Below, piece after piece: positions 9,071 through 19,310 of a stretch of 64,000 nt of DNA. The notes beneath the pieces are model-generated. The model did not search any database. It saw nothing but the letters and a program-made list of their open reading frames with translations, and was not told the origin of the DNA. Each line of letters opens with the position of its first letter. Positions within the stretch are counted from its first letter, which is position 1. The DNA lies in contig NZ_FOMA01000008.1 of the NCBI RefSeq assembly GCF_900112495.1, positions 62,001-126,000 on the forward strand, given 5' to 3'. The position numbers and the translations under genes were made by a program. The stretch comes from Bacillus sp. OV322. Lineage in GTDB: Bacteria; Bacillota; Bacilli; Bacillales; DSM-1321.

Positions 9071-11458
9071 ATGATGCAGCGACATTTAAATCAGGATGAA
9101 TATTCCTCTAGAGAATATATGGATAAACTCGATGCCTATTGGCGTGCAGCTAATTATTTATCAATAGGGCAGCTTTATTTAAAAGATAATCCTCTGCTAA
9201 GAGAACCGTTAAAGGCTTCTGACATAAAGGTAAAACCAATCGGGCACTGGGGCACCATTCCGGGGCAAAACTTTATTTATGCCCATTTAAACCGGATAAT
9301 TAACAAGTATGATTTAAGTATGCTTTATATTGAAGGGCCTGGCCACGGAGGACAGGTTATGGTTTCCAACTCATACCTTGATGGCAGTTATAGTGAAATT
9401 TATCCGGAAGTTTCTCAGGATACAAATGGAATGAAAAAACTGTTCCGGCAATTCTCATTTCCTGGCGGTGTAGCCTCACATGCGGCCCCCGTCACACCAG
9501 GTTCTATTCATGAAGGGGGAGAATTAGGATACTCGCTTTCCCATGGTGTTGGAGCCATTTTAGATAATCCCTACTTGATTGCTGCTGTCGTCATTGGCGA
9601 TGGTGAAGCGGAAACAGGCCCATTAGCAGCTTCATGGTTTTCAAATAGATTCATCAATCCGGTAAATGATGGCGCTGTTCTGCCGATTCTTCATTTGAAT
9701 GGTTATAAGTTAAGTAATCCAACTATTTTATCGCGTATGAACGATGAAGATTTAACCAAATATTTTGAAGGAATGGGCTGGGAACCGTTTTTTGTCGAGG
9801 GCAGCGATCCTAATAACATGCATGGAGAAATGGCAGAAGTGCTGGACCAAGTGATTGAAGAAATCAAAGCAATACAGCTTAATGCCCGTGAATCTGGCAT
9901 GTCTGATGATTATTCCTGGCCAATGATTGTTTTTCGGACACCTAAAGGCTGGACAGGACCTAAAGAAAGGGATGGAGACCCGATTGAAAATTCATTCCGT
10001 GCGCATCAGATTCCTCTCCCTGTAAGCCAGAATAATATGGAATATGCTGAAGCATTGACTGATTGGCTAAAAAGCTATCAGCCTGAGGAATTATTTGATG
10101 AAACAGGCCGGTTAATACGGGAAATTGCGGATATCACACCTAAAGGCGATAAACGCATGGCCATGAACCCTGCCGCAAATGCGGGTAAACACATCAAGGA
10201 CCTGATTTTGCCGAATTTCCCTGACTATGCTATTGATAATACCATTCCAGGCAAGGAAACGGCCCAGGATATGTCTGTTTTGGGTGAGTATTTAAAAGAT
10301 GTAATAAGAAAAAACCAGGATAATCGCAACTTCAGGATATTCGGTCCTGATGAAACAATGTCTAACCGCCTGGCGCCTATATTTGAAGTGACAAACCGGC
10401 AATGGGAGGCGTCCATTAACAGTCCCAACGATGAATCATTAGCTGTTGAAGGACGTGTCATTGATTCCCAATTATCCGAACACCAAGCTGAAGGGATGCT
10501 GGAGGGTTACGTTTTAACTGGCCGTCATGGTTTTTTTGCCAGCTATGGATCCTTTCTGCGTGTTGTTGATTCAATGCTGACACAGCACTTCAAGTGGCTG
10601 CGTAAATCAGCAGAACAAAAGTGGCGGGATGATATTCCTTCGTTGAATATCGTTTCAACTTCAACTGTGTTCCAGCAGGACCATAACGGCTATTCACATC
10701 AAGACCCGGGAATTTTGGGACATTTGGCTGACAAGAAACCCGAATTTATACGGGAGTACTTGCCAGCAGATGCAAACACGCTGTTAGGTGTCTTTGACAA
10801 AGTTTTAAATGACAGACAAAAAATCAACTTAATTGTTTCTTCCAAACACCCGCGTCCACAATGGTTTTCTGCTGCTGAAGCAAAGGAATTAGTGGATAAG
10901 GGCTTAAAGAGAATTGATTGGGCAAGTACAGATAACGATGCTGAACCCGATCTTGTAATTGCTGCTGCAGGAACAGAACCCACACTGGAAAGCTTAGCGG
11001 CAATCAGCTTATTGCATGAGCGGCTTCCTGACCTGAAGATTCGTTTTGTCAATGTGGTGGATATACTGAAACTCAGAAGCCAAAGGTTGGATCCCCGGGG
11101 ATTATCAGATGAAGAATTCAACCATTTTTTCACAAAAGATAAACCAGTTGTTTTCGTATTCCATGGCTTTGAAGGCTTAATCAGAGACTTGTTCTTTGAC
11201 CGCCAAAATCGAAACGTACACATCCATGGCTATCGTGAAAATGGCGATATCACAACTCCATTTGATATACGTGTCATGAATGAGATGGATCGCTACAGCT
11301 TGGTCAAGACGGCAGTACAGAACCTGCCTGATGATCAGGCAAAGGCACATATCACTCAAGAAATGGACGAAGTGCTCGAAAAGCATTACCATTATATTCG
11401 TTCTGAAGGTAAGGATTTACCGGAAGTGGAAGATTGGGAATGGAAGGAACTTAAATGA
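9071..11458 (+). CDS. xfp: Phosphoketolase (xylulose-5-P / fructose-6-P)
   Basis: 795-residue thiamine-diphosphate enzyme that splits xylulose 5-phosphate (often also fructose 6-phosphate) with phosphate into acetyl phosphate plus glyceraldehyde 3-phosphate or erythrose 4-phosphate. Family motifs in order: [44 protein letters not shown] and the ThDP/Mg motif [10 protein letters not shown]; later [18 protein letters not shown] and the C-terminal [10 protein letters not shown]. Length matches the family (about 790-825). ATG 9071 has AGGAG 8 bases upstream; the GTG at 9062 overlaps that site. No pentose genes are adjacent. The palindrome at 9016-9034 suggests dedicated control. Confidence 0.93.
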   Translation: MMQRHLNQDEYSSREYMDKLDAYWRAANYLSIGQLYLKDNPLLREPLKASDIKVKPIGHWGTIPGQNFIYAHLNRIINKYDLSMLYIEGPGHGGQVMVSNSYLDGSYSEIYPEVSQDTNGMKKLFRQFSFPGGVASHAAPVTPGSIHEGGELGYSLSHGVGAILDNPYLIAAVVIGDGEAETGPLAASWFSNRFINPVNDGAVLPILHLNGYKLSNPTILSRMNDEDLTKYFEGMGWEPFFVEGSDPNNMHGEMAEVLDQVIEEIKAIQLNARESGMSDDYSWPMIVFRTPKGWTGPKERDGDPIENSFRAHQIPLPVSQNNMEYAEALTDWLKSYQPEELFDETGRLIREIADITPKGDKRMAMNPAANAGKHIKDLILPNFPDYAIDNTIPGKETAQDMSVLGEYLKDVIRKNQDNRNFRIFGPDETMSNRLAPIFEVTNRQWEASINSPNDESLAVEGRVIDSQLSEHQAEGMLEGYVLTGRHGFFASYGSFLRVVDSMLTQHFKWLRKSAEQKWRDDIPSLNIVSTSTVFQQDHNGYSHQDPGILGHLADKKPEFIREYLPADANTLLGVFDKVLNDRQKINLIVSSKHPRPQWFSAAEAKELVDKGLKRIDWASTDNDAEPDLVIAAAGTEPTLESLAAISLLHERLPDLKIRFVNVVDILKLRSQRLDPRGLSDEEFNHFFTKDKPVVFVFHGFEGLIRDLFFDRQNRNVHIHGYRENGDITTPFDIRVMNEMDRYSLVKTAVQNLPDDQAKAHITQEMDEVLEKHYHYIRSEGKDLPEVEDWEWKELK

Positions 11459-11512
11459 TTAACATCCTTCACCCCAATGAAAAATAACTAATGAAAAGCT
11501 CCAATGCACAAG

Positions 11513-11551
11513 AAAAGTGCCTGAACCTGAAAACAGGATCAGGCACTTTTT
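11513..11551 (+). terminator. Strong terminator after phosphoketolase
   Basis: Long stem AAAAGTGCCTGA..CCTG / CAGG..TCAGGCACTTTT with an AAAA loop and trailing T residues. Confidence 0.9.
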
Positions 11552-11599
11552 GGTTCAAATGCACAGTCCCGCCTTGACTTCTCCATAGATTACTAACTT

Positions 11600-11665
11600 C
11601 CGCGCGCAAGCCTTTGGCACGATAACGTCCTGGAGCATAAATCAACGGGTCATTTTAACAGAGGC
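11600..11665 (+). repeat. Decayed fragment of the dispersed intergenic repeat
   Basis: CGTCCTGGAGCATAAATCAAC aligns with the repeat landmark CATCCTGGAGCGGAAATCAA of copy 1; flanking bases are eroded. The rest of 11552-11889 holds no recognisable gene. Confidence 0.45.
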
Positions 11666-11889
11666 TAGAGGCTATTCTTAAAGCCTCTTTCAGCCGTCCA
11701 TAATGATAGAATCAAGATTTTTTTTTCTTAGTACTGCTAAAACTCTATGAATCTCACCCATTATTGTATGAAGCCAGCATCTGAAGTGTAAGATCAGCAG
11801 ACAAGTTTCTCATACTTAAGGAAATCTTAAGGATTTCCCAATTTAATGGGAAACAACTGAGATGAATATGCTGATTTGGAGGAATTTAT

Positions 11890-11973
11890 TTGAAAAAGAA
11901 TTATACAAAAATTGTACTGGACTTAATGACGGCAATCACTTTTGTACTGTTAATGAATCCGAGAGTATTTTAA
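11890..11973 (+). pseudogene. N-terminal stub resembling a DUF4405 membrane protein
   Basis: GGAGGAATTTA followed by a TTG opens a 27-codon frame whose protein begins MKKNYTKIVLDLMTAITF and continues VLLMNPRVF before TAA. This looks like the first helix of DUF4405-type (cytochrome-like) membrane proteins, normally well over 100 residues. The rest of the gene is missing. The overlapping 96-codon frame at 11862-12152 has no family resemblance. The call rests on recalled family pattern only. Confidence 0.4.
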
Positions 11974-12259
11974 TTTATAGAAACAGAGGAGAAGATCCGG
12001 CTGCCTTGTTAGGCGGCTTTATTTTGTTCCATAAAAGAATGAAATCAATCGTAAATCTTTCATTTGATAGACTGTTTTTGAAAAATGCTTCTGGTATGGA
12101 ACAAGGTAGCGGATTTCCGCTTCTGGCTCTCAGATCTCATCTCCTTACGTAAGCTCCAAGTTTGATTAAGTTACCTGGCTGTGAAGGATTTAGCTAACTA
12201 ATAAAGAATTTAATCATGATAATTATCTTTTGCAGGAAATCATAAAGGAGGAGTATCAG

Positions 12260-12763
12260 GTGGATGCAAGATATCCAGTAGGGACATTTATATGTAATGA
12301 TGAGATTACAAGTGATGTAATTGATCAATGGATAAAAGAGATTGAGGATTTACCCGGTTTATTGCGCGATTCTGTAAGTGGCATGGATGATGTGCAGCTT
12401 GACACGCCATACCGTGCGGGAGGGTGGACAGTCCGCCAAGTCGCCCATCACCTGGCAGATAGCCATATGAATGCCTATATCCGCTTTAAATTGGCCCTTA
12501 CGGAAGTAAATCCTGTCATCAAGCCTTATGATGAAGCGGAATGGGCGGAGCTTCCGGATTATAAGCTGCCCATTGGCGTTTCATTATCCCTGCTTGAATC
12601 CTTGCATATTAGGTGGACAGAGCTTTTACGCAGCTTAAGTCCGGCAGATCTTGCAAAGACATTTATCCATCCGGAATCCGGCAAAGTTTCAGCTGCCGAA
12701 AATATAGGCATTTATGCCTGGCATGGCCGGCATCATCTTGCTCATATTACTTCTATAATATAA
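12260..12763 (+). CDS. DinB/YfiT-type putative metal-dependent (bacillithiol) transferase
   Basis: 167-residue DinB-fold protein close to B. subtilis YfiT. The start [10 protein letters not shown] and the three metal-ligand histidines fit the fold: AHHLADSH in the [18 protein letters not shown] helix and [10 protein letters not shown] at the C terminus. Relatives are placed among bacillithiol S-transferases or metal-dependent hydrolases, so detoxification of electrophiles is a reasonable inference. The GTG at 12260 is chosen because AAAGGAGGAG lies 6-7 bases upstream; the TTG at 12230 has no ribosome site. An SRPBCC gene follows after 50 bases. Confidence 0.85.
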   Translation: MDARYPVGTFICNDEITSDVIDQWIKEIEDLPGLLRDSVSGMDDVQLDTPYRAGGWTVRQVAHHLADSHMNAYIRFKLALTEVNPVIKPYDEAEWAELPDYKLPIGVSLSLLESLHIRWTELLRSLSPADLAKTFIHPESGKVSAAENIGIYAWHGRHHLAHITSII

Positions 12764-12813
12764 GTTAGAAAAATGGAAGAATCAAAAATTTACTTAATGG
12801 GAGTTGATTTAGC

Positions 12814-13254
12814 GTGGATACGCAAGTAACAGCGAAGTTTAAAATACTCAAGCCGGCTAATGAAGTGTTTGAAGCTATAGCAGACCCTGAAAGAATGTCT
12901 AATTATTGGTTTTCATCAGGAACTGGAAGAGTGGAGCAAGGCAAGACGATTACTTGGAGATACGATGAATACAATGCAGAAGTGGTGATAAATGTATTGG
13001 AAGTCGAGGCGAATAAGAAAGTCATGTTCTCCTGGGGGGGCCGGGGCCAAGAAACGATTGTGAAAATTACGCTAAAAAAGCTGGATGATACGAGTACAAT
13101 CATTGAAGTAAACGAAGCGGGTTTGAGAGAAGATGACCCTGAAATAGTAAACAAAATGATTGGACAAAAAGAAGGGTGGGTATACATGTTAACTTGTTTG
13201 AAGGGTTATTTGGAAAATGGTATCAATAATTTAAGGGCATCTTTAATCCATTAG
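12814..13254 (+). CDS. SRPBCC (START/AHSA1-like) domain protein
   Basis: 146-residue single-domain SRPBCC protein, a hydrophobic-pocket fold. It opens with T-A-K-F-K-I-L-K-P-A-N-E-V-F-E-A-I-A-D-P, then NYWFSSGTG, VLEVEANKKVMFSW and a C-terminal long helix beginning EGWVYMLTCLKGYLE. This order is that of AHSA1-like proteins, many of which have no known ligand. GTG start at 12814 with GGGAG ten bases upstream. It may be co-transcribed with the preceding YfiT-like gene. Confidence 0.85.
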   Translation: MDTQVTAKFKILKPANEVFEAIADPERMSNYWFSSGTGRVEQGKTITWRYDEYNAEVVINVLEVEANKKVMFSWGGRGQETIVKITLKKLDDTSTIIEVNEAGLREDDPEIVNKMIGQKEGWVYMLTCLKGYLENGINNLRASLIH

Positions 13255-13375
13255 GTAACGCCTAATGAAGTCTTTTGGCTTTTTAGACAAAAATAAAAAA
13301 CTTTTCTGAGCGGCGTATTTTAGTTGAATTAGGAATATGGATACATATTAATGACAAAAGAATAGGAGATCATCC

Positions 13376-14341
13376 ATGAAAAAATATCAAAATCAAATAC
13401 CAACTGTCATGAATATGGGAATCAGGTCTATGTTCAGCATGTTAAGGGATTCATTGTCAGGAAGAGCCGGGCGAAGGCCAGCCGCTTCCATCGATGCACG
13501 GGCCTTTAAGCAGGCTGAGTCTATCACGGCCAGTGATGCACCCCGGGTCACGTGGTTCGGCCATTCGGCTTTTTATCTTGAAATGGAGGGCAAGAGGCTG
13601 CTCTTTGATCCAATGTTCGGCTCTCGCCCTTCGCCTGTTTCGTGGGCAGGCACAAAACGGTATACTCGAAGCTTTCCTGTGCAGCCTGATGATTTTGTGG
13701 AGCTTGATGCAATCATTATATCCCATGATCATTATGATCATCTTGATTACCTGTCCATCCGCCAATTAAAGGACAAGACCCCGCGGCTGATTGTGCCGAT
13801 GGGTGTGCGCCAGCACTTGATTAAGTGGGGGGTTCCTTCTGAGAAAATTACCGAGCATAACTGGTGGGATGAGCTGAAATTGGACGGGCTTACACTGGCT
13901 TGCACACCTGCAAGGCATTTTTCTGGAAGAGGTTTGTTTAACCGTGATTCAACCCTCTGGTGTTCATGGGTGATTGCCGGCCGGGAGACTAAGGTTTTCT
14001 ACAGCGGAGATAGCGGATATGGACCTCATTTCAAGGAAATTGGCGAAAAATACGGTCCCTTTCATTTGACGCTGCTCGAATGCGGGCAATATGACGAGCG
14101 GTGGTCTGCAATTCATATGATGCCGGAACAGACCGTGCAGGCTCACCTTGATCTTGGCGGAAATCTGTTAATTCCCGTTCATTGGGGAGCTTTTACACTG
14201 GCCTTTCACTCATGGACAGATCCCGCTGAGAGGGTAACGAAGGCGGCACGAAAACATCAGATTGACATTTCAACACCCAGAATCGGTGAAACAGTCTTAT
14301 TTGCTTCCGGGCAATATCCAAATACCTCCTGGTGGGGATAG
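13376..14341 (+). CDS. MBL-fold metallohydrolase, NAPE-PLD-like
   Basis: 321-residue metallo-beta-lactamase-fold hydrolase of the lactamase_B_2/NAPE-phospholipase D-like group. Metal motif SHDHYDHLD supplies the HxHxDH ligands (about residues 121-129). Further ligands fit ARHFSGRG (His), YSGDSGYG (Asp) and PVHWGAFTLAFH (His). WFGHSAFYLEMEG, the first beta-hairpin, is also characteristic. ATG 13376 follows AGGAGATC. Substrate unknown: the fold also covers UlaG-like lactonases, but the HWGAF motif favours the NAPE-PLD branch. Confidence 0.85.
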   Translation: MKKYQNQIPTVMNMGIRSMFSMLRDSLSGRAGRRPAASIDARAFKQAESITASDAPRVTWFGHSAFYLEMEGKRLLFDPMFGSRPSPVSWAGTKRYTRSFPVQPDDFVELDAIIISHDHYDHLDYLSIRQLKDKTPRLIVPMGVRQHLIKWGVPSEKITEHNWWDELKLDGLTLACTPARHFSGRGLFNRDSTLWCSWVIAGRETKVFYSGDSGYGPHFKEIGEKYGPFHLTLLECGQYDERWSAIHMMPEQTVQAHLDLGGNLLIPVHWGAFTLAFHSWTDPAERVTKAARKHQIDISTPRIGETVLFASGQYPNTSWWG

Positions 14342-14451
14342 CTATATGTTATATGTTATATATTATATATTCTTTAAAGTTACTGGAGTTTAATGTTACC
14401 TGCTGATAAAAGATGATGCAGGAGCTAAATAATGAAAAGGGGGAGTTAGTT

Positions 14452-15318
14452 ATGCCATTTTGCAAAGTCGGTCAATTGAATATTTACTATGAAGAGATTG
14501 GGGAAGGCATTCCGGTCTTGATGATTCATGGGTTTTCTCCAGATCACAGATTAATGAAGGGCTGTATGGAGCCTGTTTTTAAGGATAGAGCAGGGTGGAG
14601 ACGTATTTATATCGATCTTCCCGGGATGGGGAAAACAGAAAACTACAGTCATATAAGGAATTCAGATGAAATGGCGGAAGCAATATTACTGTTCATAGAG
14701 ACTATGCTACCTGATCAGCCATTCCTGATTGCCGGGGAGTCTTATGGCGGCTATCTAGCAAGAGCAATCATTAATAATAGGAAGAAACAAATCTTAGGTG
14801 CTGCGTTTATTTGTCCCGTCATTTTTCCTGAAAAAGAAGATCGAATATTGCCCCAACATACAGTTGTCTTTAAAGATCATCAATTTATGGATACCTTGAC
14901 GGAAGAGGAAGCAGAGGACTTCAGCCGTCATCAAGTTGTTCTGGATGAATACAACTGGCTTAGATATACCAATGAAGTGTTATCCGGCTGCAAAATAGCA
15001 GATCAGGATTTCTTATCGAAGATACAGGACAATTATGGATTTTCTTTTAATCCAGATGAAGGCTTGTTTGAAAAACCAAGTGTATTTCTTTTGGGAAAAC
15101 AAGATTCTGTTGTCGGATTTCAAAATGCCATTGAACTGATGGATAAATTCCCAAGATCAACTTTTGCTGTATTAGACAGAGCTGGCCACAATCTTCAAAT
15201 CGAGCAGTCCCGGCTGTTTACATTACATATCATTGATTGGCTGGAAAGGGTAAAAGAATACATGACTGAAGCATTCTGTTTTGCTGAACAATCGGGTGCA
15301 GAAGGCAGCTGTGATTAA
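14452..15318 (+). CDS. Alpha/beta hydrolase
   Basis: 288-residue alpha/beta-hydrolase. Oxyanion-hole segment VLMIHGFSPD, nucleophile elbow G-E-S-Y-G-G with Ser97, acid in the LLGKQDSVVGF region and His in DRAGHNLQIEQ. The layout matches small esterase/lipase-like or C-C hydrolases. ATG 14452 is preceded by AAAAGGGGGAG; an upstream ATG at 14413 would add 13 residues without a good ribosome site. No lid domain is apparent beyond the stretch about residues 130-200. Substrate unknown. Confidence 0.85.
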   Translation: MPFCKVGQLNIYYEEIGEGIPVLMIHGFSPDHRLMKGCMEPVFKDRAGWRRIYIDLPGMGKTENYSHIRNSDEMAEAILLFIETMLPDQPFLIAGESYGGYLARAIINNRKKQILGAAFICPVIFPEKEDRILPQHTVVFKDHQFMDTLTEEEAEDFSRHQVVLDEYNWLRYTNEVLSGCKIADQDFLSKIQDNYGFSFNPDEGLFEKPSVFLLGKQDSVVGFQNAIELMDKFPRSTFAVLDRAGHNLQIEQSRLFTLHIIDWLERVKEYMTEAFCFAEQSGAEGSCD

Positions 15319-15461
15319 AAGGATAGATTCAAGGTTTACAGAGATTTTACTGTTTTCAATCATCCCCGGCAATGTCAGTGCCTTATTGTCTGGCTGACAG
15401 GCTGTTATGTATGATTCAGCACTTGGTATTTAATGAATATTGTCGGCAAAAAGGAGAGCGT

Positions 15462-16022
15462 ATGAAATTTGTTCTGATATTTGGACCTCAGGCAGTTGGT
15501 AAAATGACCGTAGGACAAGAGTTAGCGGATATAACGGATTTAAAGCTTTTTCATAACCATATGACAATTGATTTAGTGAATCCCTTTTTTGACTACGGTA
15601 CGAAAGAAGGAAATAGGCTGGTAAGTCTATTCCGCCAGGAAATATTTGAGGAAGTATCGAAAAGTGATTTGTATGGGCTGATTTTCACTTATGTATGGGC
15701 GTTTGACCTCCAGGCAGACTGGGATTATGTTAATAAAATCAGTGCCATTTTTGAGTCCCGGGGCGGCAGTGTTTATTACGTAGAGTTAGAGGCTGATTTG
15801 AAAGAAAGGCTAAAGCGGAATAAAAGCCACAATAGACTTGAACATAAGCCAACAAAAAGGAATATTGAGAATTCTGAAGCTGATCTAAAGAGCACCATGC
15901 AAAAGTACAGATTAAACTCTTTTGAGGGTGAAATTAACAAGGGGAACTATTTAAAGATAAATAATACAAATTTGAGCCCAAAGGAAACTGCTAAAATCAT
16001 TAAGGAAGAGTTTGGACTGTAA
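15462..16022 (+). CDS. P-loop nucleotide kinase-like protein
   Basis: 186-residue P-loop protein of the shikimate-kinase/AAA_18-like type. The Walker A motif reads GPQAVGKMT, with Met where most P-loops have Ser/Thr directly after Lys and Thr one place later. It is followed by LFHNHMTIDLVNPFFDYG. The LID-like region RNKSHNRLEHKPTKRN holds several basic residues. ATG 15462 has AAAGGAGAG just upstream; the ATG at 15372 would add 30 residues of unlikely sequence. The phosphate acceptor is unknown. Confidence 0.78.
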   Translation: MKFVLIFGPQAVGKMTVGQELADITDLKLFHNHMTIDLVNPFFDYGTKEGNRLVSLFRQEIFEEVSKSDLYGLIFTYVWAFDLQADWDYVNKISAIFESRGGSVYYVELEADLKERLKRNKSHNRLEHKPTKRNIENSEADLKSTMQKYRLNSFEGEINKGNYLKINNTNLSPKETAKIIKEEFGL

Positions 16023-16574
16023 TCGTGTCTGGAACGTTTTGCGGGAGTTTAGCAGATGGAAGATTACATTAATTAAGTATGGTTAATTATAAGAGTCCAA
16101 CTAATTAAGAATCATCTAAGCGTCGTACAAAACGGGAACGGAAAAGGGCAAAGAGCCTTATTTATAGCAGAGGAAAATAAAAAATAAAATAATCAGCCAG
16201 TTCACGGCTGACTTATTGGAAAGAGGGATTTTTGAGGAAAAGATTTGCAATTATATCTAAGAAATTGAATGTAAAGGTAAAGCAGACAGAGGCTGTTTCA
16301 ACTTACTCAACGATACCTTCAGATACAAACGGAAGATAGCGCATTCAAGGCTATCTGCCCGCACTAATATGTCTCATATCTTGACTCTATAAGTGAAGCT
16401 GGTTCTCTAATTTTCTTTTTCTGTTTTTTTGTATCCTCTTACTATTTCAGATGTGTGTTTGTTGGCAAACACAAGGTGGACTTTTTTATTTTGTGTATAA
16501 AACTAAATATAACGTACCTGGTTGACTGTGGTTTAGAGATGAATATAAAAAGTCTGCATCATTAATCTAAATAG
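16023..16574. other. Intergenic region of about 550 bases
   Basis: No frame with a ribosome site and recognisable product. A hairpin TCAGCC-N7-GGCTGA lies near 16191-16213 without a T tract. Confidence 0.4.
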
Positions 16575-17243
16575 TTACGGCAATTGTATCGTTTTAATGT
16601 GCTCCACATTCCAATACACCGCTTCCCCTTCAGCTGTTATCAAAATCATTTTGTTATTTCTTATCTTTTGGAGTAAACCAATTTTTTCAGGGTGGTCCCC
16701 GCCATCTAGTATAATTAATTGATTTTCAAATTTAGCCAACTGTTCACTAAAGGATCTGGCTAATGGAGCGGTTTTGGGCATTAGGGGCAGATCTTTACTC
16801 TTTAAGGAATACGGCGTTGTATTTGGCGGGTATGGAATTAGCCATTTTACATGGTTCATCGAAATAAACATTGATTTATACACAGGGGAATGAAAAACAA
16901 AATAGTCATTCATAATACTAGTTAAATAGCCATGGATGGATTTATTTCCTGTCACGTAAACCTGAACAAACGAGCCTTTAGCAATCGTTAATGCTTTACG
17001 AAAGGATATAGTATCCGTTTCAATCGGATTATCTGAAGGGGGATCATAAGAGGTATCTTCCTCCTCTTTGATGATTTCTTTAAATCTCTGAATATGAACC
17101 GTTGGAATGTAAATAAATGAATGTCCATCGTATAGCACTATGATGTCCAGCCCGGCATCTAGCAGGTTTCCTATATGAAAATTACCTCCAGAAATTTCCA
17201 CCTCAATTTTCTTCCCTATTAAATCTGCAAAATCTATCAGCAT
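16575..17243 (-). CDS. DUF2642-like (Sm-fold) protein of unknown function
   Basis: 222 residues, soluble. It seems to contain repeated short beta-barrel units: GKKIEVEISGGNFHIGNLLD at the N terminus, ALTIAKGSFVQVYVTGNKS in the middle (about 85-103) and ENQLIILDGGDHPEKIG near the C terminus, each followed by a Y/V-I-P-x-x-H-V/I strand. That arrangement recalls the DUF2642 family found in several Bacillus proteins. ATG 17243 follows AAAAGGAG. It lies 27 bases downstream of an ArsB-like permease in the same direction, so the two form a probable operon. Confidence 0.6.
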   Translation of the reverse strand: MLIDFADLIGKKIEVEISGGNFHIGNLLDAGLDIIVLYDGHSFIYIPTVHIQRFKEIIKEEEDTSYDPPSDNPIETDTISFRKALTIAKGSFVQVYVTGNKSIHGYLTSIMNDYFVFHSPVYKSMFISMNHVKWLIPYPPNTTPYSLKSKDLPLMPKTAPLARSFSEQLAKFENQLIILDGGDHPEKIGLLQKIRNNKMILITAEGEAVYWNVEHIKTIQLP

Positions 17244-17270
17244 CTTAATTCTCCTTTTCTAGAAATAATC

Positions 17271-18632
17271 TTATCGTTCAAGAACTCCGCCAAACAGCCA
17301 AAAAACCCAATAATATAAAACGATTAAAGTGAATAGCAGAACAGGCGGAATTACAACACTCGTAACTTTTACATACTCCCACCAAGTGATTCTTACTTTT
17401 CCTTTTCTAACAATATGCATCCACATCAATGTAGCGAGCGTTCCCATAGGAAGCAGTAAGGATCCTATGTCGCTGCCAATCACGTTTGCCAGATAGGCAA
17501 CTTTCAAGGAAAGCAGATCTAGGTCCATATGTGTTAACGTGAGGGTTCCGACCATGAGGGCTGGGTGATTATTGAAAATATTGGAGAGTACAGAAAGAAG
17601 GATACCCATCATGATACTCGCATGGAGCAGGCTTCCAGATACGATAGGCCGCATGAATCCAATCAGCCAGTCCGTTAAACCAATGTTATTCAAACCATAA
17701 ATAATGACATACATACAAAAGGCGAAAACGATAATATACCACGGCGTCTTTTTTAACATATCGCCAGGAGGTATTTTTAAATAAGCCCATCTCCATATTA
17801 AAAGGATAAACGAGCCGATAACAGCCATAAGGGAAACAGGAATATTCACAAATGAAGCTACAAAGAGACTGATCCGTACAGCAAAAACAAATAGAAGAAC
17901 ATTCCGCATGAATTTTGATCGTTCTTTTTCCGAAGTATGCGGATATCCTGTTTTGAGCGGATGGTAAGATTTAAGTGAAAACCCGGTTACTGTAGAAGGA
18001 ATTGTCTTTGGTAAAACTTTGTAAAATCTCAGGAACAGGAGCCCGACTAGCAATAGAAGGCCAAGTGTTGCAGGTACAAACATCATTGCCGTATGCAAGT
18101 ACAAACTCATGTGCACGATTTTCAGGGCGATTAGATTTACAATATTACTAACACCAATGGGAGCGCTAGAAGCAGTGGCTATCAAACCCCCTGAAAGTAA
18201 ATAAGGGATTTTTTGATGATTTTTTAAGCGCATGTTATTTAATAACATGACTAGAATTGGGGTTGTGATTAAGATACTGCCATCGTTATTGAAAAAGAGT
18301 GTCATGAGAAAACATAAAAGATTCACATACCAGAATAAGCGAATCCCTGACCCTTTTGCTTTGGCAGCAAGTTTTTCTGCCATCCAATTAAAGAAACCAA
18401 AACTTTCTAAAACAATTGCCATGACAATGGTCGCCACAATGGTAATAGCTGCACCACTTATAGTGCCGGCTATTATAGCCAGGTCCGATATTGAAACACT
18501 CCCGCTAATCACAATGATAATCGCACCAATTGCAGCAGGTATGGCCTCATTTATCCCTCTAGGTCTCCATAGAATAAATCCGAGGGTAACCAAAAAAGTT
18601 AATATGGTTATCCAGGCGGTTAGATGAATCAT
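17271..18632 (-). CDS. ArsB/NhaD-type anion permease
   Basis: 453-residue polytopic membrane protein of the ion-transporter superfamily containing ArsB. The N-terminal helices, FFNNDGSILITTPILV (about residues 112-127) and the mirrored SNIFNNHPALMVGTL (about 350-364) are the paired hairpin motifs of this fold. ArsB proteins export arsenite or antimonite, but the superfamily also moves dicarboxylates and Na+. No arsR or arsC lies nearby, so arsenite is only one possibility. ATG 18632 follows AAAGGAGAAC. The downstream DUF2642-like gene is probably co-transcribed. Confidence 0.75.
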   Translation of the reverse strand: MIHLTAWITILTFLVTLGFILWRPRGINEAIPAAIGAIIIVISGSVSISDLAIIAGTISGAAITIVATIVMAIVLESFGFFNWMAEKLAAKAKGSGIRLFWYVNLLCFLMTLFFNNDGSILITTPILVMLLNNMRLKNHQKIPYLLSGGLIATASSAPIGVSNIVNLIALKIVHMSLYLHTAMMFVPATLGLLLLVGLLFLRFYKVLPKTIPSTVTGFSLKSYHPLKTGYPHTSEKERSKFMRNVLLFVFAVRISLFVASFVNIPVSLMAVIGSFILLIWRWAYLKIPPGDMLKKTPWYIIVFAFCMYVIIYGLNNIGLTDWLIGFMRPIVSGSLLHASIMMGILLSVLSNIFNNHPALMVGTLTLTHMDLDLLSLKVAYLANVIGSDIGSLLLPMGTLATLMWMHIVRKGKVRITWWEYVKVTSVVIPPVLLFTLIVLYYWVFWLFGGVLER

Positions 18633-18960
18633 ATTTGTTCTCCTTTCATCCAGCTAGTTTTCCTTTATGTTTCTCCGAGACGGCCACACCTCCTCATTAA
18701 GTAAGTCCGCTCTTGTCCCCCCCATCCATCTGTCCCTCTTGTAATGTTGTCCTATATTTATATGTATCGCGAATAAGACAGGCTTTAGGTTTGTACCCGT
18801 TTTTACATAATTCCGCATGAGTCTATAAAGGAACTGGAATGTAAGTAAGACAATAGGAACTCGGAACTCACTAATGTGGTTGTAATTTTAAAATAATTTA
18901 CAGCACCTAAAAATAGATAGGAATAAAGTGATTGATGTGAGGGTGAATCACTGGGAAGGG

Positions 18961-19095
18961 GTGTTAAGCACGGAAAAGACGAACATAATAAATAAACAAA
19001 AAGATAGTGTTTCTTCAGACATGTTAAAGATGGCCTCAAGACTTATATCAATATTTACAAGACTAATAATCATGCAAACACAGGCCAGGGTGTAA
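18961..19095 (+). CDS. Possible small ORF (44 codons)
   Basis: A GTG after GGGAAGG opens a frame reading MLSTEKTNIINKQKDSVSSD and ending in TQARV. An alternative GTG lies at 18943. The start spacing is poor and no family is recognised, so it may be chance. It is followed closely by a second small ORF. Confidence 0.2.
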   Translation: MLSTEKTNIINKQKDSVSSDMLKMASRLISIFTRLIIMQTQARV

Positions 19096-19114
19096 AAAAT
19101 GAGGGAAGTATAAA

Positions 19115-19180
19115 ATGAAAAATGAAACAAGCAAATATGGCTCAAGCAAAGAATGGGAAGAAGACAATCCAAAAGCATAG
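19115..19180 (+). CDS. Possible 21-residue peptide
   Basis: ATG 19115 has GAGGGAAG 6-7 bases upstream. The peptide is acidic and hydrophilic, begins MKNETSKYGSSKEWEED and ends NPKA. Nothing is recognised. The rest of 18633-19310 shows no supported gene; minus-strand frames there have no ribosome sites and look like low-complexity translations. Confidence 0.3.
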   Translation: MKNETSKYGSSKEWEEDNPKA

Positions 19181-19310
19181 CTCACGAAATTTTTTTATGC
19201 TCCTAACTTGTATTAAAAGGTTAAATGTTCAAATGTAAATGTTGAGTAGACTGTGATAGTCTCTTTAGCCAGGCAGCTTATGCAGAAAATGCAGTCTAGA
19301 CAAGGGTTCA

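Noticed and set aside
11862..12152. 96-codon open frame on the + strand
   Set aside because: No ribosome site or family resemblance. The overlapping frame at 11890 has a perfect ribosome site and a recognisable start, so this frame is a by-product of the relic.
18803..19178. Two overlapping minus-strand frames rich in Leu, Ser and Phe
   Set aside because: No ribosome sites, and low-complexity translation of an AT-rich gap.
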